Shown piece after piece: positions 27,697-36,245 of a stretch of DNA of 38,300 bases (position 1 is the stretch's first letter; each line of letters starts with the position of its first letter). The notes under the pieces are model-generated. The model was given only the letters and a program-made list of their open reading frames with translations. It did no database searches and was not told the DNA's origin. The DNA comes from Lysobacteraceae bacterium (lineage in GTDB: Bacteria > Pseudomonadota > Gammaproteobacteria > Xanthomonadales > Xanthomonadaceae). The stretch spans positions 1-38,300 of the forward strand of contig JAISFF010000023.1 in the NCBI GenBank assembly GCA_031263725.1, in the 5' to 3' direction. Made by a program: the position numbers and the translations under genes.

Positions 27697-30600
27697 TCAC
27701 GCGGCGCGGCGCAAGGTATCGGCCAGCGATTCGATGCTGGCGGCTTTCGGTTTCACCAGCCAGAACTTGCCGATGTAATCGCGGAACTCGTCGAGGATCT
27801 GCTGCGCCCAGATGCTGCCGGTCAGTTCGCGATGACGCTCGATCAGGCGATGCAGATGTTGGCGATAGTTCTCGAAGCCTTCCGGCGAGATGCGGTTGAT
27901 GTCGATCAGCTCGTGGTTGTAGCGATCGACGAAATCGCGATCCAGATCCAGCACATAGGCCAGTCCGCCGGTGAACCCCGCGCCGAAATTCAGGCCGACC
28001 TTGCCCAGCACCAGCACCACGCCATCGGTCATGTACTCGCAGCAATGGTCGCCAGCGCCCTCGATCACCGCCAGCGCGCCGGAGTTGCGCACCGCGAAGC
28101 GTTCGCCAGCGCGTCCCGAGGCGAACAGCTCGCCGCCGGTGGCGCCATACAGGCAGGTGTTGCCGATAATCGGCGTGTTGCGCGCGTCGAAACGCGCGCC
28201 GCGCGGCGGACGGATCACCAGCTGCCCGCCAGCCATGCCCTTGCCGACGTAATCGTTGGCCTCGCCTTCCAGTTCCATCATCAGGCCGCCGGCATTGAAC
28301 GCGCCGAAACTCTGCCCGGCGGTGCCGCGGAAACGCAGCGTGATCGGCGCATCCTCCATGCCGCGATTGCCGTGCCGCTTGGCGATCGCACCGGATACGC
28401 GGGCGCCGATGGAGCGGTCCACGTTGTGGATCAGGAAGCGATGCTCGCCGCCGGTCTTGTTTCTGATCGCATCGGCCAGCAATCCGTCGATCTGCGTGGA
28501 CAGGCTGTCCGGCGCCTCGTACATGCGTTGTCCGGCACCGCTGCCGCTGTCGATCCGCGCGGACTTCAGCAGGCGCGACAGATCGACATGCACGTCCTGG
28601 CGCGGCTGCAGATCGAACTGCTCCAGCAGATCGGTGCGGCCGACGATTTCGTCCAGCGAACGCGCGCCCAGATACGACAGCCATCGCCTGACCTCTTCGG
28701 CCAGCAGACGGAAGAAGTTCTCGACCCGCTCCGGCAGGCCGGCGAAGTGATCCGTGCGCAGGCGTTCGTCCTGCGTGGCGACGCCGGTGGCGCAATTGTT
28801 CAGATGGCAGATGCGCAAGTATTTGCAGCCCAGAACGATCATCGGCGCGGTGCCGAAACCGAAGCTGTCCGCGCCGAGCAGCGCCGCTTTGATTACATCC
28901 AGGCCGGTTTTCAGGCCGCCGTCGGTCTGCAGGATCGCGCGCGCGCGCAACTGGTTGGCGACCAGCGCCTGGTGGGTCTCGGCCACGCCCAGTTCCCACG
29001 GCACGCCCGCATAGCGGATCGAACTGATCGGACTGGCGCCGGTGCCGCCATCGTGGCCGGATACCGTAATCAGATCCGCGCCGGCCTTGACCACGCCGGC
29101 GGCGATGGTGCCGACGCCCGCGTGAGAAACCAGCTTCACCGATATCAGCGCCTCCGGATTGACCTGCCTGAGGTCATGGATCAACTGCGCGAGATCCTCG
29201 ATCGAATAGATGTCGTGGTGCGGCGGCGGCGAAATCAGGCCGATGCCGGGCCGCGCATAACGCAGCCGCGCGATCAGTTCGTTGACCTTGTGGCCGGGCA
29301 ACTGTCCGCCTTCGCCGGGCTTGGCGCCCTGCGCGACCTTGATCTGCAGCACTTCGGCATTGACCAGGTATTCGGGGGTGACGCCGAAACGACCCGAGGC
29401 GACCTGCTTGATCTTGCTGCGCTTCTCGGTGCCATAGCGCACCGGATCCTCGCCGCCCTCGCCCGAATTGCTGCGGCCGCCGAGGCGGTTCATCGCGATC
29501 GCCAGCGCCTCGTGCGCTTCCGGCGACAGCGCGCCCAGGCTGATCGCGGCGGTATCGAAACGGCGGAACAGATCCGATGCTTCGGCCACCTGCTCCAGCG
29601 GCGTCGGCGTGATCGCCGGCTTGAGCCGCAGCAGATCGCGCAGCGCCGACGACGGACGCGAATGCACCGCATCGGCATAGCGCTTCCAGTCGGCGTGGTC
29701 GCCGCTGCGCGTCGCGCGCTGCAGGTTGATCACCACATCCGGGTTGTACATGTGGTACTCGCCGTTGTGGATGTACTTCAGCAGGCCGCCGACCTCAACA
29801 TCCCGCAGACCGTTCCAGGCCATGCGGTCCAGTTCTTCGGCTTCGCGTTCCAGCCGCGCGAAACCGACGCCACCGATCCGGCTCGGCGTTTCCGCGAAGC
29901 ACAGATCGACCACTTCCTGGTCCAGTCCGACGATTTCGAACAGTTGCGCGCCACGATAGCTGGCGATGGTGCAGATGCCCATCTTCGAGATGATCTTCGA
30001 CAGGCCCTTGCAGATGCCCTTGCGGTAGCTGCGACCGATCTGGCGCTGCTCGACGCCGCTCTTCAGCTTGAGGATGCCGCGCCGGCCCATGTCGAACAGG
30101 GTCTGGTACGACAGGTACGGATACACCGCCGTGGCGCCGACGCCGATCAGGCAGGCGATATGGTGCGCATCGCGCGCGGTGCCGGTTTCGACGATCAGGT
30201 TCACGTCCGAGCGCAGGCTCTGGCGGCACAGATGATGATGGATCGCGCCGGTGGCCATCAGCGCATGCACCATCGGTCGTCCCGGCACCGGATAACGGTC
30301 GGTCAGCAGCAGCATGACCATGCCGTCGCGTACCGCCTGCTCGCATTCGGCGCAGATGCGCTCGATCGCGGCCTTCATGCCCTCTTCGGGCGCGTAGGAA
30401 AGATCGATCTGCCGATGCAGCGCATCGTAGGGCGGATTGCGCACGATCTCGCGCAGCTTGCGCTGCGACAGTACCGGCGAGTTGACCAGGATGTGGTTCA
30501 CCGTCTCCGGGCCGGCATAGAAGATGTTGGTCTCTTTGCCGAGCTGCGTGACCAGCGACATGACGCAGTCCTCGCGCAGCGGATCGATCGGCGGATTGGT

Positions 30601-32160
30601 GACCTGCGCGAACGCCTGCCGGAAATAGTCGTACAACGGCCGCGTGCGGCGGCTTAGCACCGCGATCGGCGCATCGTCGCCCATCGAACCGGTGGCCTCC
30701 TGCTCCAGTTCGGCCAGCGGCCGCAGCACGTTCTCGATCTCCTCGCCGGTTAGCTGGAACAGCTTGTGATAGCTGTGCAACGTTTTCTCGTCGAACGGCT
30801 CCTCGGCCAGCGACGGATCGATCAGTTCGGTCTGCAGGTAGGTGATGCCCTTGTGCAGCCACTGTTTGTACGGCGCGCGCGCGCGGTTGATGCGATCGAT
30901 CGCGTCGTTGTCGAGCAGGTCGCCGCGCTTGAGATCGATGGCCATCATCTCGCCGGGGCCGAGCTTGCCCTTGCGCACCACGCGCTCGGTCGGCACTTGC
31001 CAGACACCGGCTTCGCTGGCGACGATGAAATAGCGGTCGCTGGTCAGCATCCAGCGCGCGGGACGCAGGCCGTTGCGGTCGAGCGTGGTGACCGCGTAGC
31101 GCGCATCGCAGGCGACGATGCCGGCGGGACCGTCCCACGGTTCGGTGTTGAGCGCATAGAACTCGTAGAAGGCGGCCAGGTCCGCGTCCTTGAACTCCAG
31201 CGACTGGGTCGCCGGCGGCACCAGGACGCGCAACGCCTGGATCAGATCCATGCCGGCCGATGTCATCAGTTCGAGCATGTTGTCCAGGCTCTGTGAGTCG
31301 GAACCGTGCATGGAAATGATGGGATCGAATTCGCCGATGTCGAAGCGCGGCGTCTTCCAGACCTTGCTGCGCGCCTGCGCCCAGCGGCGGTTGCCTTCGA
31401 TAGTGTTGATCTCGCCGTTGTGCGCCATCAGCCGGAACGGGTGCGCCAGCGGCCAGCGCGGCAGCGTGTTGGTCGAAAAGCGCTGGTGGAACACCACCGC
31501 GCTGCTGCTCAGATCGCTGCGCTGCAGATCCTGATAGAACCGCGCCAGCTTGTCCGGCAGCACCATGCCCTTGTAGCCGATCGAGTGCGGCGCCAAGGTC
31601 ACCACGTAGAAATCGCGCTGCGTTTCGCACAATCGCTGTTCGGCGCGGCGGCGCGCCAGGAACAGCGCCAGAGTGAATGCACCGTCGTCCTGTTCCGGCC
31701 CCGCTTCGACGAATATCTGGCGGATGGCCGGCAAGGCATCGCGCGCCAGCGCGCCGCAGACGCTGGTGTCGATCGGCGGCGTACGCCAGCCCTTGACCTG
31801 CACTCCGGCCCGGGTCAGTTCGCTTTCCAGCACTTCGCGGCAGCGGTCGGCCTGCGGCGGGTCGTTCGGCAGGAACACCAAGCCGGCGGCAAAGCGCGCG
31901 CCGTCGCTCAGATCGATGCCGGCCTCGCGTGCCAGCGCCCGCAGGAACGCGGCGGGTTTGCGGATCAGAAGACCACAGCCGTCGCCGGTCAGACCGTCGG
32001 CGGCGACGCCGCCGCGATGGGTCATGCGCGAAAGCGCCGAGATGGCGGTATCGACCAGGGTCCGGGATGGCTGGTCGTCTAATTGCACGATCATGCCGAA
32101 GCCGCACGCGTCTCGTTCGGCGTCAGGGTGATAGAGCCCTTGGCGGTTGCGGGGGGCCAT
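27697..32160 (-). CDS. gltB: glutamate synthase (NADPH) large subunit
   Basis: The 1487-residue alpha subunit of GOGAT. It hydrolyses glutamine in an N-terminal class II amidotransferase domain, tunnels ammonia to the FMN synthase domain, and converts 2-oxoglutarate to glutamate. The nucleophile Cys19 lies in ERDACGFGMIV and is exposed after removal of an 18-residue propeptide. The central and FMN domains carry GRSNSGEGGEDPVRYG and GEGGQLPGHKVN; the [3Fe-4S] Cys are in GCKYLRICHLNNCATG. The C-terminal beta-helix ends with repeated G-x-x-x-G-x-x-x-A segments. The ATG at 32160 after GAGGT is the start; the open frame further upstream has no family resemblance. Confidence 0.97.
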   Translation of the reverse strand: MAPRNRQGLYHPDAERDACGFGMIVQLDDQPSRTLVDTAISALSRMTHRGGVAADGLTGDGCGLLIRKPAAFLRALAREAGIDLSDGARFAAGLVFLPNDPPQADRCREVLESELTRAGVQVKGWRTPPIDTSVCGALARDALPAIRQIFVEAGPEQDDGAFTLALFLARRRAEQRLCETQRDFYVVTLAPHSIGYKGMVLPDKLARFYQDLQRSDLSSSAVVFHQRFSTNTLPRWPLAHPFRLMAHNGEINTIEGNRRWAQARSKVWKTPRFDIGEFDPIISMHGSDSQSLDNMLELMTSAGMDLIQALRVLVPPATQSLEFKDADLAAFYEFYALNTEPWDGPAGIVACDARYAVTTLDRNGLRPARWMLTSDRYFIVASEAGVWQVPTERVVRKGKLGPGEMMAIDLKRGDLLDNDAIDRINRARAPYKQWLHKGITYLQTELIDPSLAEEPFDEKTLHSYHKLFQLTGEEIENVLRPLAELEQEATGSMGDDAPIAVLSRRTRPLYDYFRQAFAQVTNPPIDPLREDCVMSLVTQLGKETNIFYAGPETVNHILVNSPVLSQRKLREIVRNPPYDALHRQIDLSYAPEEGMKAAIERICAECEQAVRDGMVMLLLTDRYPVPGRPMVHALMATGAIHHHLCRQSLRSDVNLIVETGTARDAHHIACLIGVGATAVYPYLSYQTLFDMGRRGILKLKSGVEQRQIGRSYRKGICKGLSKIISKMGICTIASYRGAQLFEIVGLDQEVVDLCFAETPSRIGGVGFARLEREAEELDRMAWNGLRDVEVGGLLKYIHNGEYHMYNPDVVINLQRATRSGDHADWKRYADAVHSRPSSALRDLLRLKPAITPTPLEQVAEASDLFRRFDTAAISLGALSPEAHEALAIAMNRLGGRSNSGEGGEDPVRYGTEKRSKIKQVASGRFGVTPEYLVNAEVLQIKVAQGAKPGEGGQLPGHKVNELIARLRYARPGIGLISPPPHHDIYSIEDLAQLIHDLRQVNPEALISVKLVSHAGVGTIAAGVVKAGADLITVSGHDGGTGASPISSIRYAGVPWELGVAETHQALVANQLRARAILQTDGGLKTGLDVIKAALLGADSFGFGTAPMIVLGCKYLRICHLNNCATGVATQDERLRTDHFAGLPERVENFFRLLAEEVRRWLSYLGARSLDEIVGRTDLLEQFDLQPRQDVHVDLSRLLKSARIDSGSGAGQRMYEAPDSLSTQIDGLLADAIRNKTGGEHRFLIHNVDRSIGARVSGAIAKRHGNRGMEDAPITLRFRGTAGQSFGAFNAGGLMMELEGEANDYVGKGMAGGQLVIRPPRGARFDARNTPIIGNTCLYGATGGELFASGRAGERFAVRNSGALAVIEGAGDHCCEYMTDGVVLVLGKVGLNFGAGFTGGLAYVLDLDRDFVDRYNHELIDINRISPEGFENYRQHLHRLIERHRELTGSIWAQQILDEFRDYIGKFWLVKPKAASIESLADTLRRAA

Positions 32161-32732
32161 TGATACCTCGATTGCTGGCGGTTTCCGGACGGGCGGTGCC
32201 GGAAATCGGTGAAGGCAACACCGCGCCCGTCTCTGTCCGACGGTCGCTATCTGAATGTCACCGGAATATCTGAATAGAACACAGAAATCATATTCCGCGC
32301 AAGATACCGGTGTGCTCGGTGGTGTCCCGGTTTGAATTTGCCGCTCTATGGCCCGGTGACAGACGGATACTGATAGTTGTTTGAAATATATACATTTTTT
32401 ACTCACAATCCAATCAAGTCGGGGGATTTCGCATTCCCGCCGGGGGCGTCCGTGCCAACCTGAACTTCAAACCCAGACACCACCGTGTGCCCCGTTTCCA
32501 TGACTGGCCGCTTTTGTTGCGCAGGCGTCCTGTGAAATCTGTCCTGTTTCACTTTCGGCAGCACCGCCCGTCCGGAGACCGATTTGCGCTAACCCGATCC
32601 GGGCGCCACGCCGGCCTGGGCACGACACGTGGCCGCACCGATATTCCACGACCGGCATACGGCCATGCCCGCTTGGCCCCGGAACCACCCCATCGGTTAG
32701 CATGGCAAGCCCTGACCCGCCGTGCCAAGGCC
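32161..32732. other. 572-base divergent control region between gltB and folE
   Basis: No gene is seen. An AT-rich patch at about 32375-32405 stands out in GC-rich surroundings and is a likely promoter area, but no box pair with good spacing could be fixed. A stem TTTCCGG (32182-32188) with CCGGAAA (32199-32205) lies in the gltB leader 22 to 45 bases before its ATG and could influence translation. Regulation of gltB by nitrogen or leucine-type regulators is general knowledge, not seen here. Confidence 0.55.
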
Positions 32733-33332
32733 ATGTCGAAAAAGAAAATCTCTCCCTCCGTCACCCGCGAACAGGCCGAAGAAGCGATCCGTACCCTGTT
32801 GCGCTGGTCCGGAGACGATCCCAGCCGCGAAGGACTGCTGGATACCCCGCGCCGGGTCGTGGAGGCCTATGGCGACTGGTTCAGCGGCTACCGGGAAGAT
32901 CCCCAGGACTATCTGAAGCGGACCTTCGAGGAAGTTGCCGGCTACGACGAGATGATCGTGCTACGCGACATCAGCTACGAGAGCCACTGCGAGCACCATA
33001 TGGCGCCGATCATCGGCCGGGTCCATGTCGGCTACCTGCCCAACGGCAAGGTCGTCGGCATCAGCAAGCTGGCGCGTGTGGTCGAAACCTATGCGCGCCG
33101 CTTCCAGGTCCAGGAGAAAATGACCGCGCAGATCGCCCAGTGCATCCAGGACGTGCTGCAGCCGCTCGGCGTCGGTGTCGTGGTCGAAGGCACGCATGAA
33201 TGCATGACCACGCGCGGCATCCACAAGCGCGGCGTCAGCATGGTCACTTCGAAGATGCTGGGCAGTTTCCGCAAGGATGCGCGCACGCGCGCGGAGTTCC
33301 TGCGCTTCATCGATGTCGGCGGCAAGCATTGA
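32733..33332 (+). CDS. folE: GTP cyclohydrolase I
   Basis: A 199-residue type IA enzyme making 7,8-dihydroneopterin triphosphate from GTP, the entry to folate synthesis. The zinc site C86, H89 ([15 protein letters not shown]) and C157 ([10 protein letters not shown]) are all present, so it is the zinc-dependent FolE1 form. C-terminal [17 protein letters not shown] is the signature tail. The ATG at 32733 ([11 protein letters not shown]) is the likely start; upstream open sequence has no resemblance. It is divergent from gltB and followed by accessory DNA. Confidence 0.96.
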   Translation: MSKKKISPSVTREQAEEAIRTLLRWSGDDPSREGLLDTPRRVVEAYGDWFSGYREDPQDYLKRTFEEVAGYDEMIVLRDISYESHCEHHMAPIIGRVHVGYLPNGKVVGISKLARVVETYARRFQVQEKMTAQIAQCIQDVLQPLGVGVVVEGTHECMTTRGIHKRGVSMVTSKMLGSFRKDARTRAEFLRFIDVGGKH

Positions 33333-33937
33333 CCCGCGCACGCGCGAATACCGCCTCCTCCATCGAATCGCCGCTCCATGCCGTGGAACCCACAGCGCCA
33401 TTTGCGGCTGTTCGCCGCCGCATTCGGCGCGCCGGCGGTTGCCGCGCAACCAAATGCGCAGGACAGCACGCCGTCGTCAAACGCAAGGTAAAACGCGCAT
33501 CCCTCCACCATCACTTCCGCCAGCGCCGACCAAACCGCTTGCGTTTCACCATCAAGGCGCTGGGCGACCACACGAAAACACTGGCCGCCAGACTGGAGTC
33601 CGGACAACGCGCCCAGAATGGAAGACCCCTACGGACAATTCGATTTCCGCTCCGGGCGATGACATCGATCCGGGGAGCTGGCGGTATCGGCATCGCGCCT
33701 TTCCTTCGCAACGGGAAGCACCCGGCCGCGCAGGCGGGCCACCTGCCCACTTGTGGTGAAAGCCTGTCCGGGGTGCTGGAATTGCCGGGAAGGCAAGCCG
33801 GTAGCGCGTCCCGTTTCGTATCCGGGAAAGGGCATGGAAAGTTCGGCGAGTAACGCGACCTGGACCACATGCCCCTTTCACGCGAAGGTTTTTGTATCGG
33901 GAAAAGAAATCAGAAAATAATTGGGTATCGGGAAGAA

Positions 33938-33968
33938 CCGGGATAAGCCGGGATAAAGCGGGATAAGG
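33938..33968 (+). repeat. short tandem repeat, three copies of CCGGGATAAG
   Basis: Units CCGGGATAAG (33938-33947), CCGGGATAAAG (33948-33958) and CGGGATAAGG (33959-33968) follow head to tail, with a looser copy upstream (ATCGGGAAGA). Similar G-rich tandem runs are common between genes in Xanthomonadales. It is directly followed by a hairpin. Confidence 0.7.
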
Positions 33969-33969
33969 T

Positions 33970-33983
33970 GGGAGTTTACTCCC
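33970..33983. terminator. small hairpin after the tandem repeat
   Basis: GGGAG (33970-33974) pairs with CTCCC (33979-33983) around TTTA. Only a scattered T-rich tail follows (CTGCTTTCG). It is a weak terminator candidate. Confidence 0.35.
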
Positions 33984-34156
33984 CCTGCTTTCGATTCGCG
34001 CGTGCGAAAAAACGATTAAGGCGCGCGGCCTAGAAGCGGGAAACCCTGAACTTTCGACCCGCCCCTATCCTGTCTTTTTACGTCCCCACGAATCTGGTTT
34101 GATCCAGTGAAGAAAACAAGCGCTACAAATTTCTCAATTGATTTCGGTAAAAAACA

Positions 34157-34741
34157 ATGGATGGAATCGGTAATGGTAACCGATAGCGCTATGGCGCCAA
34201 GGACACGGTGGAAGACTATCGCTGGATGTGCGGCGGTTGGCACGCGCAACCGGGTTGACGGCAGATTATCGCGATGACTGGCAATGAACGCGCCAGGGAG
34301 AAGTCATTGCCTCGATCCAGATGCGGATGGAAGGTGATCGACTCATTCTCCATTATTGGCACCGCAAACTGGGATAGGACGGGAAGGACGAAAGCTACCC
34401 GGTCCGGTTGAGTGGGACGGCCTGCGATTTAGGCGGCCAACGTCCCTGGTTCCTGTGTCCGGCGAAGGGATGCGGGCGGCATGTGTGTGATCCTCTACGG
34501 CGGTACGATTTTTGCCTGTCGCCGCTGTCATCCGTTGGCCTATGCCAGTACACGGGGAGATGCCAGATGGCGCGCGATCCGGCGTGCGGAACGGATACGG
34601 GAACGGCTGGGCTGGGAACCGGCACCCTGAACAATGATGGCGGCAAGCCCAGGGGAATGCACTGGCGAACCTATGAACGGTGGGTGGCCGAGCATGACGC
34701 AGCCACAGCGGCATCACTGACGGGGCTGGCCCGACGGCTCG
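34157..34741 (+). pseudogene. decayed zinc-ribbon-like hypothetical protein gene
   Basis: Translation in shifting frames rebuilds one protein: MDGIGNGNR, a TAG stop, RYGAKDTVEDYR, a frameshift near 34218, LDVRRLARATGLTADYR, a TGA, VIASIQMRMEGDRLILHYWHRKLG, a TAG, GKDESYPVRL, GQRPWFLCPAKGCGRH, a frameshift near 34490, ILYGGTIFACRRCHPLAY, and finally NDGGKPRGMHWRTYERWVAEHDA. The two Cys pairs (CPAKGC and CRRCH) suggest a zinc ribbon. I recognise this as a family of about 190-residue hypothetical proteins scattered in Pseudomonas and Xanthomonas genomes, without known function. At least three stops and two or three frameshifts show it is dead. Its 3' end is where the IS5 element inserted. Confidence 0.75.
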
Positions 34742-34745
34742 TTAA
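34742..34745 (+). repeat. target-site duplication TTAA, left copy
   Basis: TTAA here and at 35938-35941 directly flank the inverted repeats of the IS5 element. Joining the flanks with one TTAA restores a continuous sequence across the site. Confidence 0.8.
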
Positions 34746-34810
34746 GGACCCTCTGAATAAATTGATTCTAATAGCCGATACTACTGGCAGCAGATTCAAA
34801 GGTGCATTCG

Positions 34811-35830
34811 ATGACACAGTTGAGCTTTTCGGACGCTGAACATGCGGGTAAGCGCAAGCGCACCCGGCGGGAAGTGTTTCTGGAGGAGATGGAGCGGGTG
34901 GTGCCGTGGCCGGCGTTGCTGGCGTTGATCGAGCCGCCTTATCCCAAGGCGGGTCGCGGCCGTCATCCATACGCGTTGGCGACGATGCTGCGCATTCACC
35001 TGCTGCAGCAGTGGTATGCGCTGAGTGATCCGGCCATGGAGGAGGCGCTGTACGAGATCGCCTCGATGCGTCAGTTTGCCGGGTTATCGTTGCTGGAGGC
35101 GATTCCGGATGAGACGATGATTCTCAATTTTCGCCATCTTCTAGAACGGCATCATCTGGCAGAGCGGCTGTTCGAGGCGGTGAATCGGTATTTGCATGGC
35201 CAAGGATTGTTGCTTCGCCAGGGCACGATTGTGGATGCCACGATTATTAATGCACCGAGTTCGACGAAGAACAGCGCAGGGACGCGCGATCCCGAGATGC
35301 GTTCGACCAAGAAAGGTCAGCAGTGGTTTTTTGGGATGAAGGCGCATATTGGGGTGGATCGTGATTCGGGTTTTGTGCACACGGTGGTGGCGACCGCGGC
35401 GAATGTAGCAGACGTGACACAGGCGACGAGATTATTGCATGGCGGGGAGGAGGAAGTTTATGCCGATGCTGGCTACAGTGGGGCGGACAGGCACGCGGAG
35501 GTGAAGGGGAAGCGCCTGGCCTGGCACATTGCTGGACGCCGGAGCCGGATCAAGGCGCTGTCGGCCGGGGAGTTGAGGCATATCAGTGAATTTATTGAAC
35601 ATCTGATTGCGAAAGTGCACGCACGCGTGGAGCATCCATTCCGGGTGATCAAGCGACAATTTGGTTACATGAAGGTGCGTTATCGTGGTTTGGCGAAAAA
35701 CGCTGGACAGTTGAATATATTGTTTGCATTGTCGAATCTGTGGATGGCGCGCAAACGCTTATTGGCGATGCCAGGGAAGATGCGTCCGGTGAACGGAAAA
35801 CAGGGAAGCAAGTGCGCTATTTTCGCCTGA
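34811..35830 (+). CDS. IS5-family transposase
   Basis: A 339-residue DDE transposase, close to E. coli IS5 InsH throughout: N-terminal MTQLSFSDAEHAGKRKRTRR, YPKAGRGRHPYALATMLRIH, DPAMEEALYEIASMR, and the catalytic sites D (VDATII), D (YADAGYSGA) and E (HARVEHPFRVIKRQFG). The residues are intact and the frame is unbroken. The ATG at 34811 matches the family start, with an in-frame GTG nine bases upstream. Confidence 0.95.
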   Translation: MTQLSFSDAEHAGKRKRTRREVFLEEMERVVPWPALLALIEPPYPKAGRGRHPYALATMLRIHLLQQWYALSDPAMEEALYEIASMRQFAGLSLLEAIPDETMILNFRHLLERHHLAERLFEAVNRYLHGQGLLLRQGTIVDATIINAPSSTKNSAGTRDPEMRSTKKGQQWFFGMKAHIGVDRDSGFVHTVVATAANVADVTQATRLLHGGEEEVYADAGYSGADRHAEVKGKRLAWHIAGRRSRIKALSAGELRHISEFIEHLIAKVHARVEHPFRVIKRQFGYMKVRYRGLAKNAGQLNILFALSNLWMARKRLLAMPGKMRPVNGKQGSKCAIFA

Positions 35831-35880
35831 AACAGGCATCAACTTCCCATTTTGTTTGTCTTCGCCATTGACCGACAGGT

Positions 35881-35909
35881 TCGATTCTGTAGCGGCATCA
35901 AACTATATT
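35881..35909 (+). promoter_or_regulatory. outward-reading promoter-like sequence in the right end of the IS5 element
   Basis: TATATT (35904-35909) with TCGATT (35881-35886) 17 bases upstream is a moderate sigma-70 match. It lies inside the element and points to the small gene at 35950, 41 bases downstream of the -10 box. Confidence 0.3.
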
Positions 35910-35937
35910 GTGATTTAATTGGTTGTTCAGAGAATCC

Positions 35938-35941
35938 TTAA
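35938..35941 (+). repeat. target-site duplication TTAA, right copy
   Basis: The partner of the TTAA at 34742-34745. It overlaps the start of the ribosome site (AAGGTG) of the next gene, so the element inserted immediately upstream of that gene without breaking it. Confidence 0.8.
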
Positions 35942-35949
35942 GGTGAAAT

Positions 35950-36186
35950 ATGAATATTTATAATCAATATGATGAGTCAAAGGATATTGCGAACCTTCTT
36001 GAGCAGGAGGGGCTTTATGAACGGGCGAAGCAAATTACTGATGCAATGATTGAAGGGTCAACCGGGAATGAAATTTACATGATTCTTAGGTCAAGGTTAA
36101 AATCATTGATTGACAAAGAGAATTTTCCTATGAAGGTAAAAGATAAAGCAAATAATCTTTACTTGAGCTTAAATAGTATACTTTAA
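35950..36186 (+). CDS. AT-rich orphan small protein, possible immunity-type protein (78 aa)
   Basis: A 78-residue, probably all-helical cytosolic protein with no signal peptide or membrane helix. AAGGTG lies five bases before the ATG. The central stretch AMIEGSTGNEIYMILRSRL has the look of small immunity proteins (for example the MafI-type group) that guard against contact-dependent or polymorphic toxins; this is pattern memory and not proof. The gene is markedly AT-rich next to 60-plus % GC neighbours, with codons such as ATA, AAT and TTA frequent, so it was acquired. No toxin gene is next to it: the left neighbour is an IS5 element and the right one an IS481 element, so it may be the surviving end of a broken toxin-immunity island. 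Confidence 0.6.
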   Translation: MNIYNQYDESKDIANLLEQEGLYERAKQITDAMIEGSTGNEIYMILRSRLKSLIDKENFPMKVKDKANNLYLSLNSIL

Positions 36187-36245
36187 TCAATATAATAGAA
36201 AATGTAATGGGCCAGCAGAACCTGCTCAACTCAGACGACTAATGC

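Larger units (their letters stand above)
33333..34156. other. gene-free accessory stretch after folE
   Basis: 824 bases. The open frames have no protein-like composition. It contains a small tandem repeat at 33938-33968 and a GGGAG-TTTA-CTCCC hairpin at 33970-33983. Base composition drops after about 33880, with AT-rich patches such as 34110-34155, marking the edge of foreign DNA. Confidence 0.55.
34746..35937 (+). mobile_element. complete IS5-family insertion sequence, 1192 bp
   Basis: The left end GGACCCTCTGAATAA (34746-34760) and the reverse complement of the right end, GGATTCTCTGAACAA (35923-35937), match at 12 of 15 bases as terminal inverted repeats. TTAA duplicates flank both. The length, 1192 bp, is almost the same as E. 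coli IS5. One full transposase gene lies inside, so it could still be mobile. It sits between the zinc-ribbon pseudogene and the AT-rich small gene. Confidence 0.85.

Noticed and set aside
27628..30657. A very long open frame antisense to gltB, about 1000 codons
   Set aside because: It mirrors gltB codon bias in GC-rich DNA, is rich in Gln, Arg, Asp and Ala with no domain or start signal, and gltB is certain.
33511..33881. Several overlapping frames after folE on both strands
   Set aside because: No start signals, no hydrophobic or motif pattern, and three frames equally open; treated as non-coding.
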